DNA from: an uncultured Chlorobiota bacterium
Lineage (GTDB): Bacteria; Bacteroidota; Bacteroidia; Bacteroidales; JAADGE01
Direction of reading: 5' to 3'
Length of the DNA stretch: 23,591 nucleotides
NCBI GenBank assembly: GCA_947311265.1
Contig: CAMZKQ010000040.1
Coordinates: forward strand, 1 to 23,591
Positions 16,461 through 23,591 of the stretch are shown in pieces (positions within the stretch are counted from its first letter, which is position 1; every line of letters starts with the position of its first letter). Below the pieces are notes generated by a model. The model was not told the origin of the DNA. It saw only the letters and a list, made by a program, of their open reading frames with translations, and ran no database searches. Position numbers and translations under genes: made by a program.

Positions 16461-17348
16461 ATGACTAAAATAGCACTCGTTATAGGGGGGACTTCTGGGG
16501 TAGGTTTATCTATTGTAAAATTGCTTGTTAAACATAATTTTAAGGTTTATTTTATAGGTAGAAATCAAAAAATGGGGCAGGAAATTGAACTTGAATTAAA
16601 TCAAGAAAAATCCAATAAAGCCCACTTTATAAGCGTGGATATTAGTAGTTTGCAAGAGGTTATAGACTTTACAAAGCTATTTAAAAAGCAAGAAAAACAA
16701 CTCGACTTACTGGTGAATATTGCAGGTATTGTATTGCCTAAACAAGTACTAACAAAAGAGGGTTTTGACAAAACTTTTGCTGTAGGCTACCTAAGTGCAT
16801 TTATTTTTTGCAACGCCTTTGTTCCTTTACTTTCAGCAGCAAAAAGTGCAAGGATTATAAACGTGGGAGGCAATCCAAATACTGTTTTTAAAACCCGCTT
16901 AGATTTTAACGACCTCAACTTCTCTAAAAATTATAGAGGATTTAAAACCACAGTAGCCACAGTTCATGCAAAAACAGTACTCACTCAGATTTTCGCAGAA
17001 CACTTATCTTCTAAAAATATTGATGTCAATTCATTTCACCCAGGGGCAGTAAAATCGAATTTGGCACAAAATATGAACCCATTTTTAAAAGCTATTTTTA
17101 AAGTAGGGAAAATTTTTATGGCTAGCCACTCCATAAGTGGGGATTTTGTATGCCTTTCAAAAGAAGTTTCTGGCACAACCGGGCAGTTATTTGTAAAGAA
17201 AAAGCCCTACCCTATCCCGTTTAATCAGCATTACAAAACTAAAGTTTGGGCGGCAACAATTGCATTGCTTCATAGTAAAGGACTGCAATTTGACTGCTTC
17301 CCAGATAAATTTCTAACAGTTAATACTTACAAAAAAACGGTAGTATAA
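16461..17348 (+). CDS. Atypical short-chain dehydrogenase/reductase lacking catalytic Ser and Tyr
   Basis: The 295-residue protein has a clear Rossmann N-terminus with GGTSGVG at residues 9-15 and NIAG at 86-89 in place of NNAG. It also has 'HPGAVKSNL' near 193-201, as in retinol-dehydrogenase-like SDRs. The residues where SDRs carry catalytic Ser are Gly (NVGG, 134-137). The YxxxK tyrosine position is Thr167, although Lys171 remains. The cofactor fold is therefore kept while the classical active site is lost, so it may be a non-catalytic or differently catalytic member. It lies six bases after metH and is probably co-transcribed. Start ATG 16461 is supported by the immediate Rossmann beta strand. 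The stop lies inside a terminator hairpin. Confidence 0.85.
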   Translation: MTKIALVIGGTSGVGLSIVKLLVKHNFKVYFIGRNQKMGQEIELELNQEKSNKAHFISVDISSLQEVIDFTKLFKKQEKQLDLLVNIAGIVLPKQVLTKEGFDKTFAVGYLSAFIFCNAFVPLLSAAKSARIINVGGNPNTVFKTRLDFNDLNFSKNYRGFKTTVATVHAKTVLTQIFAEHLSSKNIDVNSFHPGAVKSNLAQNMNPFLKAIFKVGKIFMASHSISGDFVCLSKEVSGTTGQLFVKKKPYPIPFNQHYKTKVWAATIALLHSKGLQFDCFPDKFLTVNTYKKTVV

Positions 17349-17361
17349 ATACCACCGTTTT
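17334..17361. terminator. Bidirectional terminator between convergent SDR and glnN
   Basis: AAAACGGT (17334-17341) pairs with ACCGTTTT (17354-17361). One A/C mismatch follows, then a short inner stem around the SDR stop codon (17346-17348). T-runs flank both sides, with seven T on the minus strand. It can therefore stop the metH-SDR transcript and, 40 bases past the stop, glnN. Confidence 0.75.
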
Positions 17362-17400
17362 AGAATCTCAAATCAATAAAATCGCTCTAAGGAAAGTGGC

Positions 17401-19590
17401 TTATCGGCTAAAAAGCAACTCCCTATATTTTGGTAAAGTCCACATCTTATCATCAACAATAAGTTCGAGTTGGTCTATATGAGTACGAATATCGTCCAGG
17501 AAAGGGCGAACTTTAGTGTCGTAAGCAGCTGCTTTTTCAGCTTCTGAACTCAAGGCATTAGCCACTTTTCGTTGCAGTATCATCTCCTCCGTTTTTTTAC
17601 TTATAGAAGTGGTATGCTCCGAAATTCGCTTTATTGTATCAATTCTCCGTCCCGCAAGGGTAGCAAAATCGCTTTGTGGCAGGATTTCTTTTAGTCCTTT
17701 TACACTTTCAATAAGCATATTCTGGTATTTAATTGCTGTTGGGATAATGTGGTTCATTCCCAAATCGCCAAGTACCCTAGACTCTATCTGTATTTTTTTT
17801 GTAAAGCCCTCGGCTTTAATTTCGTAGCGAGAACCTAGCTCTCTTGCTGTAAGGATATTGTTTGCCTCAAATAACTGTATTGTTTTATCGCTCAACATCG
17901 CTTTAAATGCCTCCGGGGCAGATTTAATATTAGTAAGTCCTCTTTGCTTCGCCTCAATTTCCCACTCTGCTCCGTATCCATTGCCTTCAAAACGTATGGC
18001 TTTAGATGCTGTAATGTATTTTCTTAGGGTTTTAAAAATGGCCACATCTTTCTTTTTTCCTGCCTCAATAAGTTGATCTGTTTCAGCTTTAAATTTTTTG
18101 AGCTGGTCGGCAACCGCAGTATTTAATGCAATCATTGGGGCAGCACAATTTTCGTCTGAGCCTACGGCACGGAACTCAAAACGATTGCCTGTAAAAGCAA
18201 AAGGGGAGGTTCTGTTGCGGTCGGTATTATCCAAAAGCACTTCGGGGATACGCCCAATATCTAGTTTGAGTGCTGTTTTATCATCTGGCGACATTTTATC
18301 GTCGGGAATACGCGCTTCTAGCTCGTCTAAAATACGGGAGAGTTGTGTACCCAAAAAAACGGACATGATTGCTGGTGGTGCTTCATTTGCCCCTAGCCGG
18401 TGTTGATTACCTGCCGACATTATTGTAGAACGGAGCAAATCTGCATGTTCATGTACTGCTTTAATTGTATTCACTAAAAACGTAAGGAACTGTATATTAC
18501 GCTTTGGCGTTTTTCCTGGCTTCAATAAATTTTCGCCCGTATCTGTAGCCATAGACCAGTTATTGTGCTTGCCAGAGCCATTAATTCCTGCATACGGTTT
18601 TTCATGAAATAGGATACGAAACTTATGCTTTCTAGCGATTTTTCTCATCACGTCCATAACCAATTGGTTGTGGTCGTTGGCAAGGTTTGTTTCTTCAAAA
18701 ATTGGGGCACATTCAAACTGGTTTGGTGCAACTTCGTTGTGCCTTGTTTTTACAGGAATACCTAGTCGGTGTGCTTCTATTTCAAAATCTTTCATAAAAG
18801 CTAAAACTCGCTCTGGTATTGTTCCAAAGTAATGGTCATCAAGCTGTTGCCCCTTTGCAGAAGTATGCCCCATGAGGGTTCTTCCTGTTAAGGCTAAATC
18901 TGGGCGTGCTTGGTAAAGTGCCTCATCGACTAAGAAATACTCTTGCTCCCAGCCCAAAGTAGAGATTACTTTTTTAACATTTTTATTAAAATAATGGCAA
19001 ACGTCGGTAGCAGCTTTATTTAGCTCCGATAAAGATTTTAGAAGTGGTGTTTTATAGTCCAAGGCTTCCCCAGTATAGGCTATAAAAATGGTTGGAATAC
19101 AAAGTGTTTTCCCAATAACAAAGGCTGGCGACGATGGGTCCCAAGCTGTGTAGCCTCTTGCTTCGAACGTATTTCGCAAACCGCCGTTCGGGAAACTAGA
19201 AGCATCTGGCTCTTGCTGTGCAAGTAGCTCGCCATTAAATGCCTCGAATGCTCTGCCTTCCGAGTCAATCTCTAAAAAGCCGTCATGCTTTTCGGCCGTT
19301 GCCCCTGTAAGTGGATGAAACCAATGGGTATAGTGCGATGCTCCTCGCCCAACTGCCCATTCTTTCATGCCTGTGGCTATTTGGTCTGCTTCTTTTCTAT
19401 CAATTCGGTTGCCTGTTTCAATGGCTTTTAGGACTGTTTTGTAGGCATTTTTAGAAAGGTATTTTTGCATGGTATCCAAATCAAATACATTTTCTCCAAA
19501 ATACTCTGAGACTTTGTTCGATGGAAACTTTACTTCTGGCACTTCTCTTTTCATGAGTTCTTTAAGTGCCGAAAAACGGATTATAGACAT
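17401..19590 (-). CDS. glnN: Type III glutamine synthetase (GSIII)
   Basis: The 729-residue ATP-dependent enzyme joins ammonia to glutamate. It matches the GSIII class of Bacteroidota and cyanobacteria in length and is unrelated in length to GSI (~450-470). Conserved blocks visible are GRGASHYTHWFHPLTG (81-96), EKHDGF (100-105), a metal-binding GWEQEYFLVD (213-222), NEVAPNQFECAPIFEETN (285-302), GSGKHNNWSM (338-347) and the RTSPFAFTGNRFEFRAVGS block further on. It appears intact. The gene stands alone, with a promoter-like TAnnTTTG overlapped by an inverted repeat upstream and a shared terminator downstream, which suggests separate nitrogen regulation. Confidence 0.97.
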   Translation of the reverse strand: MSIIRFSALKELMKREVPEVKFPSNKVSEYFGENVFDLDTMQKYLSKNAYKTVLKAIETGNRIDRKEADQIATGMKEWAVGRGASHYTHWFHPLTGATAEKHDGFLEIDSEGRAFEAFNGELLAQQEPDASSFPNGGLRNTFEARGYTAWDPSSPAFVIGKTLCIPTIFIAYTGEALDYKTPLLKSLSELNKAATDVCHYFNKNVKKVISTLGWEQEYFLVDEALYQARPDLALTGRTLMGHTSAKGQQLDDHYFGTIPERVLAFMKDFEIEAHRLGIPVKTRHNEVAPNQFECAPIFEETNLANDHNQLVMDVMRKIARKHKFRILFHEKPYAGINGSGKHNNWSMATDTGENLLKPGKTPKRNIQFLTFLVNTIKAVHEHADLLRSTIMSAGNQHRLGANEAPPAIMSVFLGTQLSRILDELEARIPDDKMSPDDKTALKLDIGRIPEVLLDNTDRNRTSPFAFTGNRFEFRAVGSDENCAAPMIALNTAVADQLKKFKAETDQLIEAGKKKDVAIFKTLRKYITASKAIRFEGNGYGAEWEIEAKQRGLTNIKSAPEAFKAMLSDKTIQLFEANNILTARELGSRYEIKAEGFTKKIQIESRVLGDLGMNHIIPTAIKYQNMLIESVKGLKEILPQSDFATLAGRRIDTIKRISEHTTSISKKTEEMILQRKVANALSSEAEKAAAYDTKVRPFLDDIRTHIDQLELIVDDKMWTLPKYRELLFSR

Positions 19591-19593
19591 ACT

Positions 19594-19632
19594 TAGTAGT
19601 TTTATTAAATTAAGATTTCAACAAAACTACTA
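19594..19632 (-). promoter_or_regulatory. Perfect 10-bp inverted repeat in the glnN promoter/leader
   Basis: Arms TAGTAGTTTT (19594-19603) and AAAACTACTA (19623-19632) are exact reverse complements with a 19-base spacer. The upstream arm overlaps the predicted -7 element. The downstream arm lies within the first transcribed bases, a few nucleotides before the ATG. Such a layout suits an operator that blocks RNA polymerase; it is not a proven site. Confidence 0.5.
19622..19629 (-). promoter_or_regulatory. -7 promoter element for glnN
   Basis: CAAAACTA reads TAGTTTTG on the minus strand, a full TAnnTTTG match 31 bases before the glnN ATG. TTTG copies occur upstream but not at the ideal spacing. 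Confidence 0.45.
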
Positions 19633-19727
19633 TTTTTATCAAACAAACCCCATTTTTTTACACTTATTTCATAAAAAACTTCACTTTTTAAAAAGAAAGA
19701 ATCTAGATTACAGGGTTATTTTTAAAA

Positions 19728-20117
19728 TTAATCACACTTTTTGTATTTTTCTATTTTTGCGTGTTTTATAAACTCCTGCCAATTAGCACATTGTTTTTTT
19801 AAGTCGTTTTGAGATTTTTTTGCGGCAGCTTTACAGTTTTCTTGGTATTTTTTAGTACACCTTATAATAAGGTGTGCTTTTTTCTGCTCTGCCGATGATG
19901 AAAAGCCAGGAAACAGTGCTGCATAATCTAAAAAATTAATGGCAATACTTAATTGGGGACTTGGGGCAGCCATACTTCCTGCCGAAAGGCAACCTTCTTG
20001 TTCAATAATTGCTGTAGCTTTTATATTTAGATAAATTGGAATTATAAGGTAGAGTAACAAAACGGCAACTATACCAAAAATTAATGCAAAGTTCTTTTTC
20101 TGTTTTCGGGCTTTCAT
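19728..20117 (-). CDS. Small single-pass membrane-anchored protein, unknown function
   Basis: I do not recognise this 129-residue protein. A basic start (MKARKQKK) precedes one strong hydrophobic helix at about 10-30, so it is probably anchored with the rest outside the cytoplasm. The remainder is Lys/Gln/Ala-rich and has five Cys (43, 87, 95, 110, 128), which could form disulfides if exported. No lipobox precedes C43, so lipoprotein status is unlikely. It starts 22 bases after the hydrolase gene and is the last gene of the M1-SDR-hydrolase run. No strong terminator follows; only the short palindromes CTTTTTAAAAAG (19684-19695) and AATCTAGATT (19700-19709) are visible. Confidence 0.7.
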   Translation of the reverse strand: MKARKQKKNFALIFGIVAVLLLYLIIPIYLNIKATAIIEQEGCLSAGSMAAPSPQLSIAINFLDYAALFPGFSSSAEQKKAHLIIRCTKKYQENCKAAAKKSQNDLKKQCANWQEFIKHAKIEKYKKCD

Positions 20118-20139
20118 AGGTTACCAAGTCTAGTTAAAT

Positions 20140-21057
20140 CTACAATTTAGAGTTTACCCAATTTATAATGTCTTGGTAAACTTCGGTTTTATTAATTTCG
20201 TTAAGCATTTCGTGCCTTCCGTCAGGATAAATTTTCACAGAAATATCGGTAACTCCTGCATTTTTATATAACTCAACAACTTTTGGGATTTGCTTTGCCC
20301 CTTTGCTTACGGGGTCGTTAGCACCAGAGTAAAGGTAGAGGGGTAAATCTTTTGGGAATTTTGCGGCATTAGTTGGTTTATTTACTAGCTCTAAACCACC
20401 AATTAAATCATTAAAAAAACCGACTGAAAAAATAGCTCCACAATAGGGGTCGTTTATATATTTATCCACTTGGGCATTATCTCTACTAAGCCAATCGGAG
20501 GCTGTTCGGTTGGGTTTAAATTTTTTATTAAAATCGCCAAAGGATAACTTATCCAGCAATGGGCTTGGTGTTGTTTTTTTATTGAAAAGCATTATAATTC
20601 GGGTTACTAAAAGCCCTGCACTTGCAAGTAATCCTGCACTTCCTGCTGTACCAGACAGGATAAGCCCTGCCAATTTTTCGCCATATTCGGAGGTGAAATT
20701 ACGAGCAATAAAAGAGCCCATACTATGCCCAAGCATGAAAATGGGCAATTTATTGCTATCGGCAATAACATAATCGACCACGGCATTTAGGTCGTCTCGG
20801 ACTACTTGCCAGCCCTCTTTTTCGGCAAAGAATCCTTGCTTATCAACACTTCCGGCAGTAGCACCATGCCCTCGTTGGTCGAAAAAATACACTGAAAATC
20901 CTGCCTTAAAAAGGGCTTCGGCAAAGTCTTCGTACCGCAAAGCGTGCTCTGCCATGCCATGGACGATTATAAATTTTGCTTTTGCTTGCGGATTTTTTTT
21001 TGCATTCCCTTTTAAAGTAATGTCTTTGCGTTTGATTTCAAATTTTACTGTTTCCAT
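20140..21057 (-). CDS. Alpha/beta hydrolase, monoacylglycerol lipase-like
   Basis: The 305-residue serine hydrolase has the triad S112 in GHSMG (110-114), D248 in SGANDPV and H282 in DGRHEM. The oxyanion HGMAEH sits at 33-38 and DQRGHG at 60-65. This arrangement matches the monoacylglycerol lipase/lysophospholipase (Hydrolase_4) group. The likely role is release of fatty acid from monoacylglycerols or lysolipids, but the substrate cannot be read from sequence. No signal peptide is present, so it is cytoplasmic or membrane-associated. The start lies 14 bases past the SDR gene, suggesting co-transcription with it and the M1 peptidase. Confidence 0.9.
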   Translation of the reverse strand: METVKFEIKRKDITLKGNAKKNPQAKAKFIIVHGMAEHALRYEDFAEALFKAGFSVYFFDQRGHGATAGSVDKQGFFAEKEGWQVVRDDLNAVVDYVIADSNKLPIFMLGHSMGSFIARNFTSEYGEKLAGLILSGTAGSAGLLASAGLLVTRIIMLFNKKTTPSPLLDKLSFGDFNKKFKPNRTASDWLSRDNAQVDKYINDPYCGAIFSVGFFNDLIGGLELVNKPTNAAKFPKDLPLYLYSGANDPVSKGAKQIPKVVELYKNAGVTDISVKIYPDGRHEMLNEINKTEVYQDIINWVNSKL

Positions 21058-21071
21058 CGTTTTTTTATTTT

Positions 21072-21797
21072 TTATGATAAATCCCGAACATCAATAATCG
21101 GGTCTGAGAATTGGGTTGGATTTTCTAGTATTTGGTAAAGGTTTTTTGCAGCTTCCTCAACGGTGTATAGCTCGTTATTATTTTTTAAATCAATAAATTT
21201 CTGAAGCCCCGAAAACTCACTAGGTGATACTTCTCTAATAATTTCTTGCATATTGGTTTCTACAACGCCTGGGGCAACCGAAAAAATAGTTATTCGTTTT
21301 TTCGGTTCAACTAATTCTTGTTCTTTCTGAAACACAAGGCTGTACATATCTAGCCCTGCTTTTGAGGCACAGTAAGTTCCCCACGCATCAATGGCATGGC
21401 GAGCGGCTCCGGAGCTAACATTTAAGATTGATTTTTCAACTGCTTGGTCTTGGTATTTTGCAGAAAAAGCATTCATTAGACGAACTGGGGCAATTAAGTT
21501 TACCGTTATCTCATCAGAAATTGAAGAGGCATTTCGCTTGCCAATACGCAGTATTTCGCCCAGCATTCCGGCATTATTTATAAGTGTAATTTTTTTTGCC
21601 TTGGGCAAATCAGGAAAATGTACTGCTTCCAACCCTTTCTCTGTTAAAAAATCGGCAGGAATATGCTTATAGTTTTCATGCGATATAGTTTCACGCCTAG
21701 CAATTCCCACAACATAGTTGCTTGGGTTTTTAAGAATAAGCTCTGCTAGGGCTTTCCCTATTCCTGCACTTGTTCCTGTTATGAAGTAATGGTTCAT
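21072..21797 (-). CDS. Short-chain dehydrogenase/reductase, sepiapterin/benzil reductase-like
   Basis: The 241-residue protein is a canonical SDR. It has TGTSAGIG at residues 7-14 (NADP(H) binding), NNAG at 74-77, NVSS at 126-129 and YCASK with Y142 and K146. All catalytic residues are in place, unlike the SDR behind metH. The overall look (short, 'MNHYFITGTSAGIGKALAE' start, late 'APGVVETNMQ') recalls the YueD/sepiapterin reductase-like group, but the substrate is uncertain. It sits 18 bases after the M1 peptidase gene and 14 before the lipase-like gene in a tight operon. Confidence 0.88.
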   Translation of the reverse strand: MNHYFITGTSAGIGKALAELILKNPSNYVVGIARRETISHENYKHIPADFLTEKGLEAVHFPDLPKAKKITLINNAGMLGEILRIGKRNASSISDEITVNLIAPVRLMNAFSAKYQDQAVEKSILNVSSGAARHAIDAWGTYCASKAGLDMYSLVFQKEQELVEPKKRITIFSVAPGVVETNMQEIIREVSPSEFSGLQKFIDLKNNNELYTVEEAAKNLYQILENPTQFSDPIIDVRDLS

Positions 21798-21815
21798 TTT
21801 TTTGTATTTAGTAAA

Positions 21816-23591
21816 TTATGGGTGTCCGATGGCATATTCGCCGGGTTTTAAAATTGGGACTTCAAAAAAGGCTGGTATTTTATTTCTTTTAGGGTGAAAA
21901 GGGGCGTAAGCCGACTCCCATTTTTTTGTATTATTTGCTCTATAAAGTAGTCGTATTTTATCGGTAGCCACGGAAAGCCCTTGTGCTTTTTCATTAAAAT
22001 AGAAAAGTCCCTTCCCATCAAAATCATCTGCAAAAACACCTTTTATAGTCCAGTACTGTTTTTTCGAGAGTGTAAATTTTGTATCTTTTGCTGCTTCTGG
22101 TGCAATTATATTTAGTGTAACTCTTAGCAGCGACTTGTTTTCACTCTTTTTAACTAATAGTTTAAAATCGGTTTCTTCAAATGTGTACACTTGTCCACTT
22201 TCTACTTTTTTGTAGCAATCAACGGTGGCATCTGTAATTTTTTCGTCTAAATCTAGGAAAGTTATAATTGGTTTAAATGGCAGGTTAAATTTTTGGCTGT
22301 CTTTTTCGCCCGAAAAGTTGCCCGTAACTTTGTGCATATTAAAATTGGCATCTAGAAATGTAATTTCAATTCTGTTAGAGTTAGCAAACTCTTTTTTTTC
22401 TTTAAGGCGTTGTTTTACAAAAACTTCTGCATCGAAAGAAGTTGTGTTTTTTTTTGATTGTGTTATTTTCACTTTTTCGATTTCAAAATGTACAAAGCCC
22501 GGGGAGTAAACCCAAGCCTTAAAAAAATCGGACATATCTGTACCCGAGTTTTGGGTTAAAAAGGCTTCAAATTCTTTGGTGGAAACGGTTGTAAATTGTT
22601 TTGTATCAAAATATTTATGGATAACAGAGAAGAAAATACTATCGCCTAAATAGCCTCGCATTGTATGTGCAACATCTGCTCCTTTTTTATAAACTGTGCT
22701 ACCGTAGGTTAGACGTTCTGGCACGCCTGCTACTGCAAAATACCCACCATCGTAACGATGAGCGTTATCTAGAACAAAGCGGTGCCGGTTACGTGAGTAG
22801 GTTTTGTAGCGGTAATTTCCATAGACATTTTCAATAAATAGTGCCTCTGAAAAACTTGCCCACCCTTCATTTAGCCACATATCTGATGCTGTTTCGCAGG
22901 TTACTAGGTTGCCAAACCAGTGGTGAGAAAGCTCGTGTGCCATTAGGGTTTCCTTTTTTAGTGTGCCATCAATGGCATATTCGGGGTAGGCAATATTGCA
23001 AACGTGCTCCATAGCTCCGGAATTAAAAGGTACGCCTACAAAACCGACCCTATCCCAAGCGTAAGGGTAGTAGCTTTTTTCATAGGTTTTAATTGCCTTT
23101 GGCAAATTCCGAAAAGAAGTGAGCATTTTTGACGAAAGTTCGGGTTTTACATAAAGCTGTACTGGAAATTCTTTTTCCAAGCCCTTAAAAGTGTAATTTA
23201 ATTCTTCGTATTCGCCTACGGCGATGGAAACGAGGTAGGTTGGCACTTCCTCATCTTGAAGCCACTTGTATAATTTTGTAGCGTTTGCATTTTCAAAAAC
23301 GTCGGTTTGTATGCCCGAGCAAACTGCTATATGTGCTGGCTTTACAGTAATGTTGAAATTAAACGTAGCTCTGTCTTCAAAGCTATCAATGCAAGGGAAC
23401 CAAGCCCGCCCGAAGCCATGGGGTACGGATTTCATACCCACACCTATATTATAGGCTGTGCCGTGCTGAAAGAAAAATCCGCCCCAACTGGGGTCTTCGG
23501 CAGGTTGCCCTGAATAAAAAATGGTGGCTGTAAGTTTGTCTTTTTTTGAAAACTTGCCCAAAAGGGGTATTTTTATTTTCCCTCTACTATA
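21816..23591 (-). CDS. M1-family zinc aminopeptidase, N-terminus cut by window edge
   Basis: The frame is open from the right edge; TTG at 23561 is not the true start, because 10 more in-frame codons precede it (YSRGKIKIPL). It is a gluzincin with HELSHHW (22917-22937) and the third zinc ligand Glu in NEGW 19 residues after the second His. The substrate-side motif SGAMEH stands in place of GAMEN, and the YGSTVYKKG tyrosine is conserved. M1 enzymes remove N-terminal residues from peptides. The C-terminal ~200 residues are beta-rich, and no type IX secretion tail is evident. Any signal peptide would lie outside the window. It heads the run with the SDR and lipase-like genes. Confidence 0.93.
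   Translation of the reverse strand, partial: YSRGKIKIPLLGKFSKKDKLTATIFYSGQPAEDPSWGGFFFQHGTAYNIGVGMKSVPHGFGRAWFPCIDSFEDRATFNFNITVKPAHIAVCSGIQTDVFENANATKLYKWLQDEEVPTYLVSIAVGEYEELNYTFKGLEKEFPVQLYVKPELSSKMLTSFRNLPKAIKTYEKSYYPYAWDRVGFVGVPFNSGAMEHVCNIAYPEYAIDGTLKKETLMAHELSHHWFGNLVTCETASDMWLNEGWASFSEALFIENVYGNYRYKTYSRNRHRFVLDNAHRYDGGYFAVAGVPERLTYGSTVYKKGADVAHTMRGYLGDSIFFSVIHKYFDTKQFTTVSTKEFEAFLTQNSGTDMSDFFKAWVYSPGFVHFEIEKVKITQSKKNTTSFDAEVFVKQRLKEKKEFANSNRIEITFLDANFNMHKVTGNFSGEKDSQKFNLPFKPIITFLDLDEKITDATVDCYKKVESGQVYTFEETDFKLLVKKSENKSLLRVTLNIIAPEAAKDTKFTLSKKQYWTIKGVFADDFDGKGLFYFNEKAQGLSVATDKIRLLYRANNTKKWESAYAPFHPKRNKIPAFFEVPILKPGEYAIGHP

Noticed and set aside
19684..19709. Short palindromes CTTTTTAAAAAG and AATCTAGATT as a terminator
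   Set aside because: Neither forms a usable hairpin with a loop, and no proper T-run follows.
23000..23020. GAMEH in place of GAMEN in the M1 peptidase
   Set aside because: M-E-H variants of this motif are, to my knowledge, common in bacterial M1 proteins, and the zinc site is complete.
1..23591. CRISPR, tRNA/rRNA, insertion sequence, prophage or defence system
   Set aside because: Read through on both strands without finding spaced repeats, tRNA-like cloverleaf cores, transposase or integrase motifs, or known defence domains.

Overview
The window is AT-rich, gene-dense DNA from a member of the Bacteroidota. Several signs point there. Glutamine synthetase is the large type III form. Several genes are preceded by the Bacteroidota -7 element TAnnTTTG, and clear Shine-Dalgarno sequences are absent. 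Ribosomal protein S16 carries a long Ala/Glu-rich tail. A large HAMP-GAF-PAS protein and a bacterial GH3-family enzyme fit as well. I cannot place it below phylum. No rRNA, tRNA, CRISPR, transposon or phage gene was seen, and the content is mostly chromosomal housekeeping.

Layout. 1-2089 (minus): lepA (elongation factor 4), followed by the start of a biotin carboxyl carrier-type protein that runs off the left edge. 2160-4886 (minus): a 908-residue membrane sensor ending in a complete bacteriohemerythrin domain. 4887-5209 is a 323-bp gap with a perfect inverted repeat and a strong terminator. 5210-6301 (minus): the rpsP-rimM operon. 6511-8025 (minus): a GH3-family acyl-adenylating enzyme, divergent from a CvpA-family membrane protein (8132-8776, plus). 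8871-12714 (plus): tyrS, a Wzz-type chain-length protein and an O-antigen ligase/polymerase-type protein, closed by a terminator. 12774-17348 (plus): metH and an atypical short-chain dehydrogenase, closed by a bidirectional terminator. 17401-19590 (minus): type III glutamine synthetase with its own promoter. 19728-23591 (minus): a tight run of an M1 aminopeptidase (N-terminus cut by the right edge), an SDR, a monoacylglycerol lipase-like hydrolase and a small Cys-containing membrane protein.

How the genes relate. Translation is the commonest theme (lepA, rpsP, rimM, tyrS). Methionine synthesis (metH) and ammonia assimilation (glnN) are single-enzyme contributions. The two polysaccharide genes form an orphan pair behind tyrS, with no glycosyltransferases nearby. 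The last operon suggests peptide and lipid breakdown, but only the gene order supports a shared role.

I found no convincing new multi-gene system. The points most worth checking are: an in-frame TAA at codon 6 of the natural-looking wzz start; a receptor-like protein that ends in an oxygen-binding hemerythrin domain with no recognisable output domain; an SDR behind metH that has lost its catalytic Ser and Tyr; and a perfect inverted repeat over the predicted glnN promoter.
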